Positions 33,262-42,163 are shown, counted from the first letter of the stretch. The stretch: 50,122 bases of DNA from Neobacillus citreus (GCF_018343545.2 NZ_JAGYPE020000003.1:150975-201096); one strand, 5' to 3'. Numbers and translations: made by a program. Notes: generated by a model not told the origin, from the sequence alone.

Positions 33262-33308
33262 TTGACAAAATCAACTGTAAATATTAATATTACAGTATAA
33301 ACTGTAAG
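33262..33308 (+). promoter_or_regulatory. spxA2 promoter with CTGTAA-N9-TTACAG operator
   Basis: -35 TTGACA (33262-33267) and -10 TAATAT (33285-33290) have 17-bp spacing. CTGTAA (33275-33280) and TTACAG (33290-33295) straddle the -10. A further half-site ACTGTAA follows. The same layout occurs before the Rrf2 gene, so this is the likely SaiR operator. Confidence 0.75.
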
Positions 33309-33348
33309 GATTTTTATTACATTTTTTATTAAAGGAGTGATTAGTGGT

Positions 33349-33747
33349 ATGGTGACATTGTTTACGACACCGAGTTGTACTTCTTGCCGTAAAGCAAAGG
33401 CTTGGTTTGATGAGCATCAGATTGAATACAAAGAAAGAAACGTATTGGCTCAGCCGCTTTCCGTAGATGAAATTAAGTCGATTCTTCGTTTAACTGAAGA
33501 GGGGACCAGCGAAATCATTTCAACTAATTCAAAGACATTCCAGGAGTTAAATATAGATCTTGATACGCTTCCGCTCAATGAATTCTATAAATTAATAATT
33601 GAAAACCCGAAAATGCTGCGTCGGCCAATTATATTGGATGAAAAACGATTACAGGTTGGATATAACGAGGAAGAAATTCGCAGCTTTCTGCCGCGCAGGG
33701 TTCGTTCATTTTTGAGCATGGAATTGCAAAAAGCGGCAAATCAATAG
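33349..33747 (+). CDS. spxA2: Spx-family redox regulator, SpxA2-like (132 aa)
   Basis: Nearly identical in layout to B. subtilis Spx (131 aa): [13 protein letters not shown] with the redox switch Cys10/Cys13, [20 protein letters not shown], and the C-terminal [11 protein letters not shown]. Spx binds the RNA polymerase alpha subunit under thiol stress. It is followed by a BA3454-type peptide and an Rrf2 repressor, the arrangement known for B. anthracis spxA2-saiR, which is why I use that name. ATG 33349 follows AAAGGAG; a GTG 12 bases upstream overlaps the ribosome site. Confidence 0.85.
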   Translation: MVTLFTTPSCTSCRKAKAWFDEHQIEYKERNVLAQPLSVDEIKSILRLTEEGTSEIISTNSKTFQELNIDLDTLPLNEFYKLIIENPKMLRRPIILDEKRLQVGYNEEEIRSFLPRRVRSFLSMELQKAANQ

Positions 33748-33764
33748 AATGGAGGAAGAATAAG

Positions 33765-33899
33765 ATGATTGAAGTTTTCGTAACAGTTCATTATAAAGAT
33801 AGAAATTATCATACCAATGTTATTGTGGAAAAAGAAATGAAATGGGACAGAATTAAACAGTTAGCAGAAGAACAAGTTAAAAAACAGTGGAAAGTTTAA
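33765..33899 (+). CDS. BA3454-type stress-response peptide (44 aa)
   Basis: The 44 residues start MIEVFVTVHYKDRNYHTNVI and end EEQVKKQWKV, fitting the small family called BA3454 stress response protein in Bacillus. GGAGGAAG precedes the ATG, and it lies 17 bp after spx, so it is translated from the same message. Its role is unknown; position links it to disulfide or peroxide stress. Confidence 0.7.
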   Translation: MIEVFVTVHYKDRNYHTNVIVEKEMKWDRIKQLAEEQVKKQWKV

Positions 33900-33901
33900 A
33901 T

Positions 33902-33935
33902 TTGACAAGCAAATCTGTAACGTTTACTATTACAG
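33902..33935 (+). promoter_or_regulatory. Promoter and operator of the Rrf2 (saiR-like) gene
   Basis: TTGACA (33902-33907), 17 bp, TACTAT (33925-33930). CTGTAA (33915-33920) and TTACAG (33930-33935) sit at exactly the same offsets as in the spx promoter. This suggests autoregulation. Confidence 0.75.
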
Positions 33936-34002
33936 TACAATAATTTATTTACAATAAGACATAGAAATAGAAAGATTTGCATTTTTTTGAGGAGGCCAGG
34001 TT

Positions 34003-34428
34003 ATGAACAGCGATTTCACACTTGCCATACACAGTCTAACATATCTCGCACTACAGCCTGACCGAATGTCAACAAGTGAAGCCATTTCAGAAAGTGCCGG
34101 TGTCCACCCGGTTCGGATTCGTAAAGTCCTAAGTTTGTTGAAAAAAAATGGATTTATAAAATCAAAAGAAGGAATCGGCGGCGGATTTATTTTTGCATTG
34201 GAATTAAGTGAAGTTACTCTCTGGGATATCTATAAGATCACCTCTGAAGGTGCATTGCAGCCAAAGTGTCCTGATTCCAATGAAAAGTGTATTGTTGGTG
34301 CGAATATGCATACCGTCCTTTTTAAAATATTTTTAGGTGCTGAAGAACATCTTGGGGAGTATTTAAAGGACTATACTATAAAGGAAATCGTCGATCTAAT
34401 TAATCAATGCAAAGGCTGCGATTGCTGA
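34003..34428 (+). CDS. saiR: Rrf2-family transcription regulator, SaiR-like (141 aa)
   Basis: Rrf2 winged helix: FTLAIHSLTYLALQPDRMST, then HPVRIRKVLSLLKKNGFIKSKEGIGGGF. Two cysteine groups are present: CPDSNEKC in the middle, and CKGCDC at the very C-terminus, which could sense oxidants or bind a metal. In B. anthracis the Rrf2 protein SaiR represses spxA2; here the same neighbourhood and shared operators support that role. GAGGAGGCC precedes the ATG. The exact regulated set is inferred from the operator copies. Confidence 0.8.
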   Translation: MNSDFTLAIHSLTYLALQPDRMSTSEAISESAGVHPVRIRKVLSLLKKNGFIKSKEGIGGGFIFALELSEVTLWDIYKITSEGALQPKCPDSNEKCIVGANMHTVLFKIFLGAEEHLGEYLKDYTIKEIVDLINQCKGCDC

Positions 34429-34455
34429 TTTTCTCAAGTCTTCTTTTTGTTTTAA

Positions 34456-34476
34456 ATGTAATAAAAAATATTACAG
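34456..34476 (+). promoter_or_regulatory. Third CTGTAA-N9-TTACAG-type operator
   Basis: ATGTAA-TAAAAAATA-TTACAG, one mismatch from the two sites before spx and saiR, lies upstream of the IDEAL protein gene and suggests that gene belongs to the same control circuit. A convincing -35 was not found. Confidence 0.55.
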
Positions 34477-34540
34477 ATTACGTATCCTAAATGGGTGCAG
34501 CTTCATACAATAACACTAAATAATTTGGAGGTGACCAGTT

Positions 34541-34876
34541 ATGGTGCCGAACGATCGTTCTAGTTTAAAAACAGGTGATTGGATTAAGGGAACTTCATGG
34601 GATGGTGAATTAATCCTTGGTTTTATAGAATCAATGGATATTCTAGAAGGAGTGGTTAAAGTAACGGTCATTAGAAGTGACAATACGGAGACCATTGGGA
34701 AAACCATTCCTATTTTAAGCAAGCAGGTGAAGAAACTGCCTGTCTCTACAGCCACAAATAAGGAACAAACTCGATTCCTCATAGACCTGGCATTGTCTAC
34801 AGGCGATGAAGAGTGGTTTATGGAGCTGTCCGCCAAGTTAAACGAAATGAAACAGCTTGTAAGCAGTGAATCATAA
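34541..34876 (+). CDS. IDEAL-domain protein (111 aa)
   Basis: The C-terminal part (FLIDLALSTGDEEWFMELSA) is the IDEAL domain, a short helical segment found in several Bacillus proteins. The N-terminal part (TGDWIKGTSWDGELILGFIE) looks like a small beta-barrel or SH3-like module. Function is unknown. GGAGGTGACC precedes the ATG. An operator of the spx/saiR type lies upstream, which hints at stress control. Confidence 0.75.
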   Translation: MVPNDRSSLKTGDWIKGTSWDGELILGFIESMDILEGVVKVTVIRSDNTETIGKTIPILSKQVKKLPVSTATNKEQTRFLIDLALSTGDEEWFMELSAKLNEMKQLVSSES

Positions 34877-34920
34877 TACAAAACTAGATTCTCATAATAA
34901 AATAACAACCGTTTATTAAT

Positions 34921-34956
34921 AAAACCTTCTCATATTCCGAGAAGGTTTTTTATTTT
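34921..34956 (+). terminator. Terminator after the IDEAL gene
   Basis: AAACCTTCTC and GAGAAGGTTTTTT flank a 7-nt loop, with a T-run. Confidence 0.88.
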
Positions 34957-35090
34957 GTTAAGGGACGATAGTAGCAAAACCTGCATTTATAAATTCCATT
35001 GTTTTCAAAAATCTTATATGATATAGTATCCATACCTTATTAAACAACTTTAAAAAGTATTTTAAGAAGTAATCTTAGGTGGTGAATTCA

Positions 35091-36125
35091 ATGAATGAAT
35101 TATTAGCTACTCCGAAATCTATGAAGAAGATTATCTTTCGGGGCATTCGTTCAACTCTTTTAGAGCTTGGAAGTGCAACAAAACTTGAGCTTAGCCAAAA
35201 ATTAGAAATTAGCCTTCCGACAATCGCTAAGTTTCTAACGCAGATGGAGAAGGATGGGGAAATCTTCTCCGTCGGTTTGGATGATTCTAGCGGCGGGAGA
35301 AGGGCAAAGCGATTTACATACAATCCTGAGTACACATTAGGCGTTGCCATCTTTTTAGAGAGAACAGAAACGAATTATACAATTTTTAATTGCTTAGGAG
35401 AAGTAAAGGAACAAGGAAAAGCTCCTAGTGTATTAATAGACGATGGTTTAAATTTATTAACTGAGTGCATTGAAAACATTATTACGAAATATCCCAAAAT
35501 CAGTTCTCTTGCAATTGGCGTTCCTGGTTCGGTTGATCGTGGACGAATCTTTTATATTCCAGGATACGAGCAGTTTCAAAATTTTGATTTAAAAGGATAC
35601 TATGAAGAACATTTTTCTATACCTGTTGTAGTAGAGAATGATATGAATGCTGCTGTTCTCGGTTATCACAATACTAGAGGAATGAAGTCCAAGCAATCGC
35701 TTATTTATTTGTATTCTGGCCAAAATGGCCCAGGGGCAGGAATTATGATCAATGGAGATGTGGTGCGGGGAAGTACATTTTTTACAGGAGAGGTTTCATT
35801 CGTCCCGCTGTATGATGAGCGAAATTTCGGACAAGCACTGGCAAGTGGTAGTGGGGCTAAGAAACTAGCATTCTATGAGGATGATAAGATAGATGCGATT
35901 TGCAGATTAATGGCATCATTTGTAGCTATTATTAACCCCCATACCGTCATTTTTTGCGGTGATGAAATGCAAAAAGAAATAATAAACAAAATCGCCATCG
36001 GTAGCTTAAAATATTTCCCTTCAGAACATCTCCCGGAGCTGACCATAGGTGATTGGAAGCAGGATTACTTATTTGGATTACAAAGTCTTGGACTTGATCT
36101 CATGTTGAATGGGACAAGCAATTAA
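35091..36125 (+). CDS. ROK-family transcription regulator (344 aa)
   Basis: An N-terminal winged helix (about 15-65, LGSATKLELSQKLEISLPTIAKFLTQM) is joined to a ROK sugar-kinase-like domain with AIGVPGSVDRG and VENDMNAAVLGY. The zinc motif CxCGxxGC normally following the catalytic region in ROK proteins is absent; GEVSFVPLYDERNFG stands there instead. It is probably a sugar-responsive repressor for the MFS gene 33 bp downstream. I place the start at ATG 35091, with AGGTGGTG upstream. Confidence 0.8.
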   Translation: MNELLATPKSMKKIIFRGIRSTLLELGSATKLELSQKLEISLPTIAKFLTQMEKDGEIFSVGLDDSSGGRRAKRFTYNPEYTLGVAIFLERTETNYTIFNCLGEVKEQGKAPSVLIDDGLNLLTECIENIITKYPKISSLAIGVPGSVDRGRIFYIPGYEQFQNFDLKGYYEEHFSIPVVVENDMNAAVLGYHNTRGMKSKQSLIYLYSGQNGPGAGIMINGDVVRGSTFFTGEVSFVPLYDERNFGQALASGSGAKKLAFYEDDKIDAICRLMASFVAIINPHTVIFCGDEMQKEIINKIAIGSLKYFPSEHLPELTIGDWKQDYLFGLQSLGLDLMLNGTSN

Positions 36126-36158
36126 AGTTCAGTTGAACACAATAAAAGAGGTTTAAAA

Positions 36159-37370
36159 ATGACAACATTCCTTTTAATTATCATTTATTTGGCATTTATT
36201 AGCTTAGGTTTACCTGACTCATTGTTAGGGGCAGCGTGGCCGGTCATGCAATCAGATTTAGGGGCACGTCTTGATACAGCCGGATTTCTTTTTATGACGA
36301 TTGCAGGCGGTACGATTATTTCCAGTTTAGTAAGTGGAAAGGTACTGAAACGGTTTGGGACTGGCAAGGTCACATTTGTCAGTGTTTTCATGACAGCTTG
36401 TGCTTTGCTTGGATTTAATTTTGCTCCATCGGTTGTCTGGTTAGTGGTATGTGCGATTCCACTAGGATTAGGGGCAGGAGCTGTTGATGCAGGATTAAAC
36501 GATTATGTGGCAACACATTATAAAGCACACCATATGAGTTGGCTCCATTGTTTTTGGGGAGTCGGAGCCACTCTTGGCCCAATCATAATGGCTCAGTCTA
36601 TTTCGGGGCAAAATTCTTGGAGAAACGGATATTTCACAATTTCTGCTATTCAGTTTGCGTTAGTGATCATCCTTTTCCTAACACTGCCTTTATGGAATAG
36701 AGTGACAAAAAACAGCAATATTGCAGTAAATGAAGATTACGAAGATGCATCTTTTGATGAAGATGGTAATGATATAAAACCTTTACAAATTAAAGGCGTG
36801 AAACTGGCTCTTGCATCCTTCTTGTTTTATTGTGGGGTTGAAGCATCAGTGGGTCTTTGGGGAAGCAGTTACTTGGTAAATGTCAAAGGGATAAGTGCGG
36901 CCACTGCTGCCGGGTGGGTTTCCCTCTATTACGCAGGAATAACGATTGGTAGATTGATAACAGGCTTTATTACCTTTAAGATTAGTAATCTTACTCTTAT
37001 TCGGATGGGACAAATCATCGCATTAGTCGGTGCTGCATTTCTTTTCCTGCCATTGCCAACGATTTTTTCGCTTGTGGGTTTTATATTGATTGGATTGGGA
37101 TTGGCGCCAATCTTTCCGTGTATGTTACATGAAACACCAACACGTTTTGGGAAGACGCATTCCCAGACGATTATGGGATATCAAATGGCAGTTGCTTATA
37201 CAGGCAGTACCTTTGTGCCGCCGTTTCTTGGTTTCATAGCATCTCAATCAACAATAGGGATCTTCCCAATTTGCATTGTTATTTTTGTGGCAGTCATGCT
37301 TTTTAGTTCAGAAAAATTAAATGCCTTATTGAAAAAGAAGGATTTTAAAAAAAGGAAGAAACCAGTTTAA
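36159..37370 (+). CDS. MFS transporter, fucose-permease-like (403 aa)
   Basis: Twelve hydrophobic segments. The patterns SLGLPDSLLGAAWPVMQSDL and HCFWGVGATLGPIIM match the fucose/galactoside permease-like branch of the MFS, where HCFWG is conserved. It should import a sugar with protons; the sugar is unknown. It follows the ROK regulator closely and is probably its target. The terminator expected after it is split by the insertion sequence. Confidence 0.82.
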   Translation: MTTFLLIIIYLAFISLGLPDSLLGAAWPVMQSDLGARLDTAGFLFMTIAGGTIISSLVSGKVLKRFGTGKVTFVSVFMTACALLGFNFAPSVVWLVVCAIPLGLGAGAVDAGLNDYVATHYKAHHMSWLHCFWGVGATLGPIIMAQSISGQNSWRNGYFTISAIQFALVIILFLTLPLWNRVTKNSNIAVNEDYEDASFDEDGNDIKPLQIKGVKLALASFLFYCGVEASVGLWGSSYLVNVKGISAATAAGWVSLYYAGITIGRLITGFITFKISNLTLIRMGQIIALVGAAFLFLPLPTIFSLVGFILIGLGLAPIFPCMLHETPTRFGKTHSQTIMGYQMAVAYTGSTFVPPFLGFIASQSTIGIFPICIVIFVAVMLFSSEKLNALLKKKDFKKRKKPV

Positions 37371-37376
37371 TATAAC

Positions 37377-37392
37377 AAGAAAATGACGTATG
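37377..37392. terminator. Left arm of an inverted repeat split by the insertion sequence
   Basis: AAGAAAATGACGTATG here is complementary to CATACGTCATTTCTT at 39087-39101. In an uninterrupted chromosome the two arms would form a terminator-like hairpin with a short loop after the MFS gene. Confidence 0.55.
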
Positions 37393-37468
37393 CAAAAATG
37401 ATATGCTCCCGATAAAGTAGACAGATGAAATAATAAAAAATCTGTTTACTTTTATTGGGGGTTTTTTT

Positions 37469-38158
37469 ATGGCGAAAAGTGCTTATTCTGCACAAGAAAA
37501 ATTAGATTTAATTATCACTTATCAAGACAGAAAAACATCAGTTCAAGTTTTCTGTCAACAACACAAAATAACTGAAGATACATTAAATAAATGGATTTAT
37601 CTATATCAGACATATGGAATGGATGGGCTTCAGGGATCTAATGGATGGAAACGGTATTCCAAAAATGTCAAAATAGCTGCAGTCCTTGATTATCTATCGG
37701 GGAGCTACTCAATGAATGAAGTTGTTCGGAAGTATGAAATGTCCAGTCGTTCCCTTTTGAAACAATGGATAAGGAATTATAATGATCATAGAGAATTAAA
37801 AGATACGAAAAGGATGAATAACTCTATGATTAAAGGTCGGTCCACCACACCAGAAGAACGTTTGGAAATCGTTATGTACTGCTTGCAGAACGAGAAAAAT
37901 TATCATCAGGCATCGGAACACTTCAATGTTTCCTATCAACAGGTATATCAATGGGTTAAGAAGTATGAAAAAGAAGGAGAAGACGGTCTTCAGGATAATC
38001 GAGGCAAGCGTAAAGCGGAGCCGGAGTTAACCCCTGAAGAGAAGATCCAACGAGAAATGAAGCGATTGGAGCAGGAAAATGAGCGACTTCGTGCGGAGAA
38101 TGCATTCTTAAAAAAGTTGGAGGAACTCGAAAGGAGGCGTTTAAAGAAACGTCCATAA
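37469..38158 (+). CDS. IS150-type transposase OrfA (229 aa)
   Basis: Two helix-turn-helix units (about 5-50 and 58-105, plus a third near 128-175, EERLEIVMYCLQNEKNYHQA) bind the IS ends. The C-terminus is a leucine-rich coiled coil (EMKRLEQENERLRAENAFLKKL) for multimerisation. Near its end the slippery heptamer A-AAA-AAG (38110-38116), preceded by GGAG at 38094, allows a -1 shift into orfB. Confidence 0.9.
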   Translation: MAKSAYSAQEKLDLIITYQDRKTSVQVFCQQHKITEDTLNKWIYLYQTYGMDGLQGSNGWKRYSKNVKIAAVLDYLSGSYSMNEVVRKYEMSSRSLLKQWIRNYNDHRELKDTKRMNNSMIKGRSTTPEERLEIVMYCLQNEKNYHQASEHFNVSYQQVYQWVKKYEKEGEDGLQDNRGKRKAEPELTPEEKIQREMKRLEQENERLRAENAFLKKLEELERRRLKKRP

Positions 38159-39036
38159 GCCAAATTCGATTAACCGATAAATATATAGCCATTCAGGAAC
38201 TCCATGAGAAAGAGAAATTTTCCCTTGTGCTATTATGCGAGATTGCTAGAATTCAACGTTCTTCTTATTATAAATGGCTTAATCGTACCATCTCTGAGAA
38301 TGAAAAGTTAAATGAGGAAATTCTGGAGGAGATAAGACGTCTATATGATAAGGTGGACGGTATATATGGGTATCGCCGTATGACGATGAACCTGAACCGT
38401 ATCTTAACGAAGACTATTAATCATAAACGAGTGTATCGACTGATGAGAATCGCTGGTATCCAATCGGTCATTCGACGTAAGGGCAAAAAATATAAGCCAA
38501 GTACACCAAAACATGTAGCTGAGAACATTTTGAACAGAGAATTTAACGCAGAGAAGCCAAATGAAAAATGGTTAACTGATGTGACAGAAATGAAGTATGG
38601 AGCCTCAAATAAGGCTTATTTGAGTGCGATTTTAGATTTGTACGATGGGTCCATTGTAGGCTATGTATTAGGCAATCACAACAATAATCCATTGGTGTTT
38701 AGAACCCTGGATTTGGCTTTGGATGCTAACCCGGCAGCAAAACCTCTATTCCATAGTGATCGAGGATTTCAATACACCTCCCCTTCATTTAAAAGGAAAA
38801 TAGAGAAAGCAGAAATGGTTCAAAGTATGTCGAGAGTCGGAAGGTGCATTGATAATGGACCCATGGAGGCTTTTTGGGGAACATTGAAAAGTGAAAAATA
38901 TTATCTTAACAAGTACAGTACCTTTGAAGAGTTGAAGAAGGACATTGAGGAGTACATACAATTTTATAATAATGACCGATTACAAAAAAGATTAAACGGC
39001 CTTAGCCCCTTAGAATACAGGGCTAACGCCGCTTAG
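38117..39036 (+). CDS. IS150-type transposase OrfB, DDE catalytic part
   Basis: The rve integrase core is complete: Asp in KWLTDVTEMKYG, Asp in LFHSDRGFQYTS, and Glu in GPMEAFWGTLKSEKY, i.e. an intact DDE triad. The frame is -1 relative to orfA and stays open upstream to the slippery site, so the working transposase is the OrfAB fusion. An in-frame GTG at 38227 could give a shorter OrfB alone (269 aa). No stop or frameshift damage is seen. Confidence 0.88.
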
Positions 39037-39142
39037 TGTCGTTTTATTATTTCCGCTGTCTACTTGACGGGGGGCACTTCAAAATTCATACGTCATTTCT
39101 TATTTTAAGGACATGTTAAGCAAATTAGTCCTTCAAGAAAAC

Positions 39143-40807
39143 TTATTTCACCTTCTCCGCTTCCATCTCCTGCAGCTTTCTCCACAGGATTTTCCCGCTG
39201 CCCGACATCGGCAGTTCATCTGAAAATTGAACAATTCTCGGAACTTTATAGGCGGCCATGTGCTCTTTGGACCATGCGATAATTTCCTCTTCCGAAGTTC
39301 CTTTTCCTTGTGAGTTCAGCACGATAAACGCCTTTACGGTCTCGCCGCGCCTTGGGTCGGGAACACCGATGACGCAGGCGTTCTGCACGGATGGATGTTT
39401 ATACAAAGTATTTTCCACTTCCGCAGGCCAAACTTTAAAACCGGAGGCATTAATCATGCGTTTGACCCGGTCAACCAAGAAGAAATAGCCTTCTTCATCA
39501 TAGCGGCCGATGTCGCCTGTTCTGAAAAATTCCTTCCCTTCAATCGTTACAAAGGAATTCTTGGTTTCCTCAGGTCTGTTCCAGTAACCTTTTAAGACTT
39601 GGGGACCATTGACAATGATTTCCCCCTGTACATTTGGACCCTGCTCCTTTAACGAGACCGGATCAATCACCCTAGAATCCACATCAAACTGTGGCACTCC
39701 TAAGCACTGCATCTTCGGCCTTTCAACTGGATTTTGATGCGTTTGTGAAATGGTCTCTGTTAGCCCGTAGCCTTCTACATAGCGAAGCCCTGTCAGCTCT
39801 AAAAGCTTTTGGCCGACTGCTTCCGGAAGGGGAGCACCGCCGCCGCTAATCATCTTCAGGGAATCGATTGAATAGTCTTTGAGATTTGGGTGCGCCAATA
39901 AATCAACGACCATTGTGGAAATGTTCGTCCATCTTGTGCACCGATAGCGATCGATCAATTTTAAGGCAACATCCCGGTCCCAGCGTGTCATCATTACCAT
40001 CGTGGAACCAAGAGAGATCGGTCCATTCATGTTATGCTGCAGGCCGGTCACGTGGAAAAGGGGAAGCGTTGACAACCCAATATCAGCAGGAGTTGACTGC
40101 GACCATACAATTCCACCGAGAAGAGTAGATTGCAAGGTTTTATGTGTGTGCATACAGCCTTTTGGTTTGCCAGTCGTCCCCGAAGTATAAGGGAGGCAGC
40201 ATAAATCATCGCATCCAGCCTGGCTAGGATTCGCTTCTAAGCTTGCTGTTAATGCATCATCCCAATCTATTATTGCTAATGAGTCAAATGATTCTTTTGG
40301 AGCAGCCACGACAGGAGGGACCGTATAGTCCAAATCGGTTTGGGCATAGTCCGAATAGGCTGCAACAACAATCTGCTCAAGAGGAGTGAACCCAATACAC
40401 GGCTCAATTTCCCGAATTAATTCTTGTCCGGCAATCGCCACTTTGGAATCACAATCTGATAAATAAAATGCCACTTCATCCTTCACATTCATCGGATTAA
40501 TTGGCACCACGACAGCGTCAGCCCGTAAAATCGCGTAAAAGGCGATGATATACTGTGGTGAATTTTGCATGTACAGCAACACGCGGTCGCCTTTTGCGAC
40601 TCCAAGTACCTTTTGCAGATACCCTGCTAGTTTGTTTACTTCTGAGTGAAGTTGTTTATAGGTGATTTCTGTTCCGTAATAAACAATTGCCGTCTTATTC
40701 GGATAACGCTTTGTCGTCATTTCCAGGTTGTCGTAAATGGTTGATTCAGGAATCGGTAAGGTTTTCGGCAGCCGTTCTGGCCAAAATTCAAAATGACGTG
40801 TAAACAT
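39143..40807 (-). CDS. Acyl-CoA ligase / AMP-binding enzyme (554 aa)
   Basis: Adenylate-forming enzyme: P-loop-like YTSGTTGKPKG, aromatic motif GYGLTETISQ, RTGDIGRYDEEGY, and the catalytic C-terminal lysine in GSGKILWRKLQ. It activates a carboxylic acid with ATP and joins it to CoA; overall layout suits medium or long fatty acids or aryl acids. I use ATG 40807 (MFTRHFEFWPERLP), where the family homology begins; six more codons upstream have no better site. Monocistronic. Confidence 0.88.
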   Translation of the reverse strand: MFTRHFEFWPERLPKTLPIPESTIYDNLEMTTKRYPNKTAIVYYGTEITYKQLHSEVNKLAGYLQKVLGVAKGDRVLLYMQNSPQYIIAFYAILRADAVVVPINPMNVKDEVAFYLSDCDSKVAIAGQELIREIEPCIGFTPLEQIVVAAYSDYAQTDLDYTVPPVVAAPKESFDSLAIIDWDDALTASLEANPSQAGCDDLCCLPYTSGTTGKPKGCMHTHKTLQSTLLGGIVWSQSTPADIGLSTLPLFHVTGLQHNMNGPISLGSTMVMMTRWDRDVALKLIDRYRCTRWTNISTMVVDLLAHPNLKDYSIDSLKMISGGGAPLPEAVGQKLLELTGLRYVEGYGLTETISQTHQNPVERPKMQCLGVPQFDVDSRVIDPVSLKEQGPNVQGEIIVNGPQVLKGYWNRPEETKNSFVTIEGKEFFRTGDIGRYDEEGYFFLVDRVKRMINASGFKVWPAEVENTLYKHPSVQNACVIGVPDPRRGETVKAFIVLNSQGKGTSEEEIIAWSKEHMAAYKVPRIVQFSDELPMSGSGKILWRKLQEMEAEKVK

Positions 40808-41083
40808 TAAACAAATCACCACCAAATAGATTTTTTAAAAACTTCCGTTGAAATCGGTTACAATTATAATAATAATACATTAATAACAGAATATTCTAGT
40901 AATTGGGTTAATTTTTTTCGTAGAAAAATAATACCTTAAGATTATTAACGATTCTGGAATTTTTTACAAAAAATAATTGACGTAGTAGGAAGAAGCTTGG
41001 TACTATATCTATCAGATAATTCATAATCTTTTAAAAGTTTTACAAAGATTATAGGACCAGATACGCAAATTTTTGGACTGATT

Positions 41084-41097
41084 TGAAAGCGTTACCA
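41084..41097. promoter_or_regulatory. Candidate CcpA cre site
   Basis: TGAAAGCGTTACCA matches the cre consensus except one position. It lies about 80 bp before the phosphotriesterase start. The rest of 40826-41163 is AT-rich with no gene seen. Confidence 0.45.
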
Positions 41098-41177
41098 TTT
41101 GTAGTGCTCGAGACTTAGGTTATGGATTATTTTTTTAGAAAAATTTCAATGGTCAGAGGATGAAAGGGGAGTATGGA

Positions 41178-42120
41178 ATGACACTTATTAATTCTGTTAC
41201 AGGACAAGTTGATTCTGCCGAACTGGGTTTAACACTAATCCATGAGCACATGCGTATTCGCTCTGAGTCTGTATTCGTGCAGTTTCCCCATTTGTATGAT
41301 GAGGAGAAAGACTTCGCTAGAGCAGTGGTACAGGTAAACAAAGCGAAAGCACTCGGTGACAACCATCTGTGATCCAACCGTCATGGAGCTTGGCCGTGAC
41401 ATCCGCTTTATTGAGAGAGTCTCCCGCGAAACGGGGGTTCAAATCATCGCGGCAACAGGAATCTACTCCTATCACTATATCCCACCTCATTTCCAAAATC
41501 GTGATATCGACTATATGGCTGATTTGTTTGTCCGCGATATTGAAGTCGGAATTCAGAACACATCCATTAAAGCAGGATTCTTAAAATGTGCCACGGATGC
41601 ACAAGGGGTCACCCCTGATGTTGAGAAGGTTATTCGCGCCGTTGCTCGTGCTCAAAAGCGGACAGGTGTACCGATTATGACTCATTCACATCCGGGAACC
41701 GGAACCGGCTTAAATCAAATTGACATCCTTCTTGAAGAGGGAGTGGATCCGAAGCGGATTCTGATTGGGCATACCGGAGATACCGATAACATGGAGTACA
41801 TATTGAAGGTGCTCGACCATGGGGTATATATCGGCATGGACCGTTATGGCTTAACCGCTGAGTGTACAACTGAAAATAGAAACACAATCGTTATTGAACT
41901 CGCGAAGCTAGGATATGCAGACCGCATGTTTTTATCACAGGATCATTGCTGCTCGATGGATTGGTATCCTGAAGGACTAATTGAGCATGTGCTCCCGAAA
42001 TGGACAATGACATTTGTTCTTGAAGAGATTATACCAGAATTAAAAGCGAGTGGAGTAACGGAAGAACAAATTAACCTGATGATGGTCGAAAACGCTCGCC
42101 GCTGGTTTGAGGGGAAATAG
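41178..42120 (+). pseudogene. Phosphotriesterase-family hydrolase, frameshifted
   Basis: All metal-site blocks of the PTE/PHP family are present: HEHMRI (N-terminus), Lys in IKAGFLKCATD, THSHPG, GHTGDTD and the Asp in LSQDHCC. The first frame runs from ATG 41178 (AAGGGGAG upstream) to TGA 41370 and the second reads from about 41356. At KALG|VTTICDPTV the reading is broken as if two bases were lost from a GTGTG run (GGTGACAACC instead of GGTGTGACAACC). Both halves are otherwise intact, so the lesion is recent or a sequencing error. Reactions of the family: lactone or phosphotriester hydrolysis. Confidence 0.82.
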
Positions 42121-42123
42121 AAA

Positions 42124-42163
42124 AAAATCCACCTTCCATCGTTACAAATGGAAGGTGGATTTT
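42124..42163. terminator. Bidirectional terminator
   Basis: AAATCCACCTTCCAT and ATGGAAGGTGGATTT pair perfectly across an 8-nt loop, with A and T runs outside. It separates the phosphotriesterase from the convergent exporter gene. Confidence 0.9.

Larger units (their letters stand above)
37404..39076 (+). mobile_element. IS3-family (IS150 group) insertion sequence, apparently intact
   Basis: 1673 bp. The ends TGCTCCCGATAAAGTAGACAG... and (right end, reversed) TGCCCCCCGTCAAGTAGACAG... match at 29 of 35 positions and start with TG as in the IS3 family. It carries orfA and orfB with an A6G slippery site. I see no direct target duplication next to the ends. The element sits inside the loop of a chromosomal inverted repeat. 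Confidence 0.88.

Noticed and set aside
41370..41372. TGA in the phosphotriesterase as a selenocysteine codon
   Set aside because: The downstream homology is in a different frame, so this is a frameshift and not a recoded stop.
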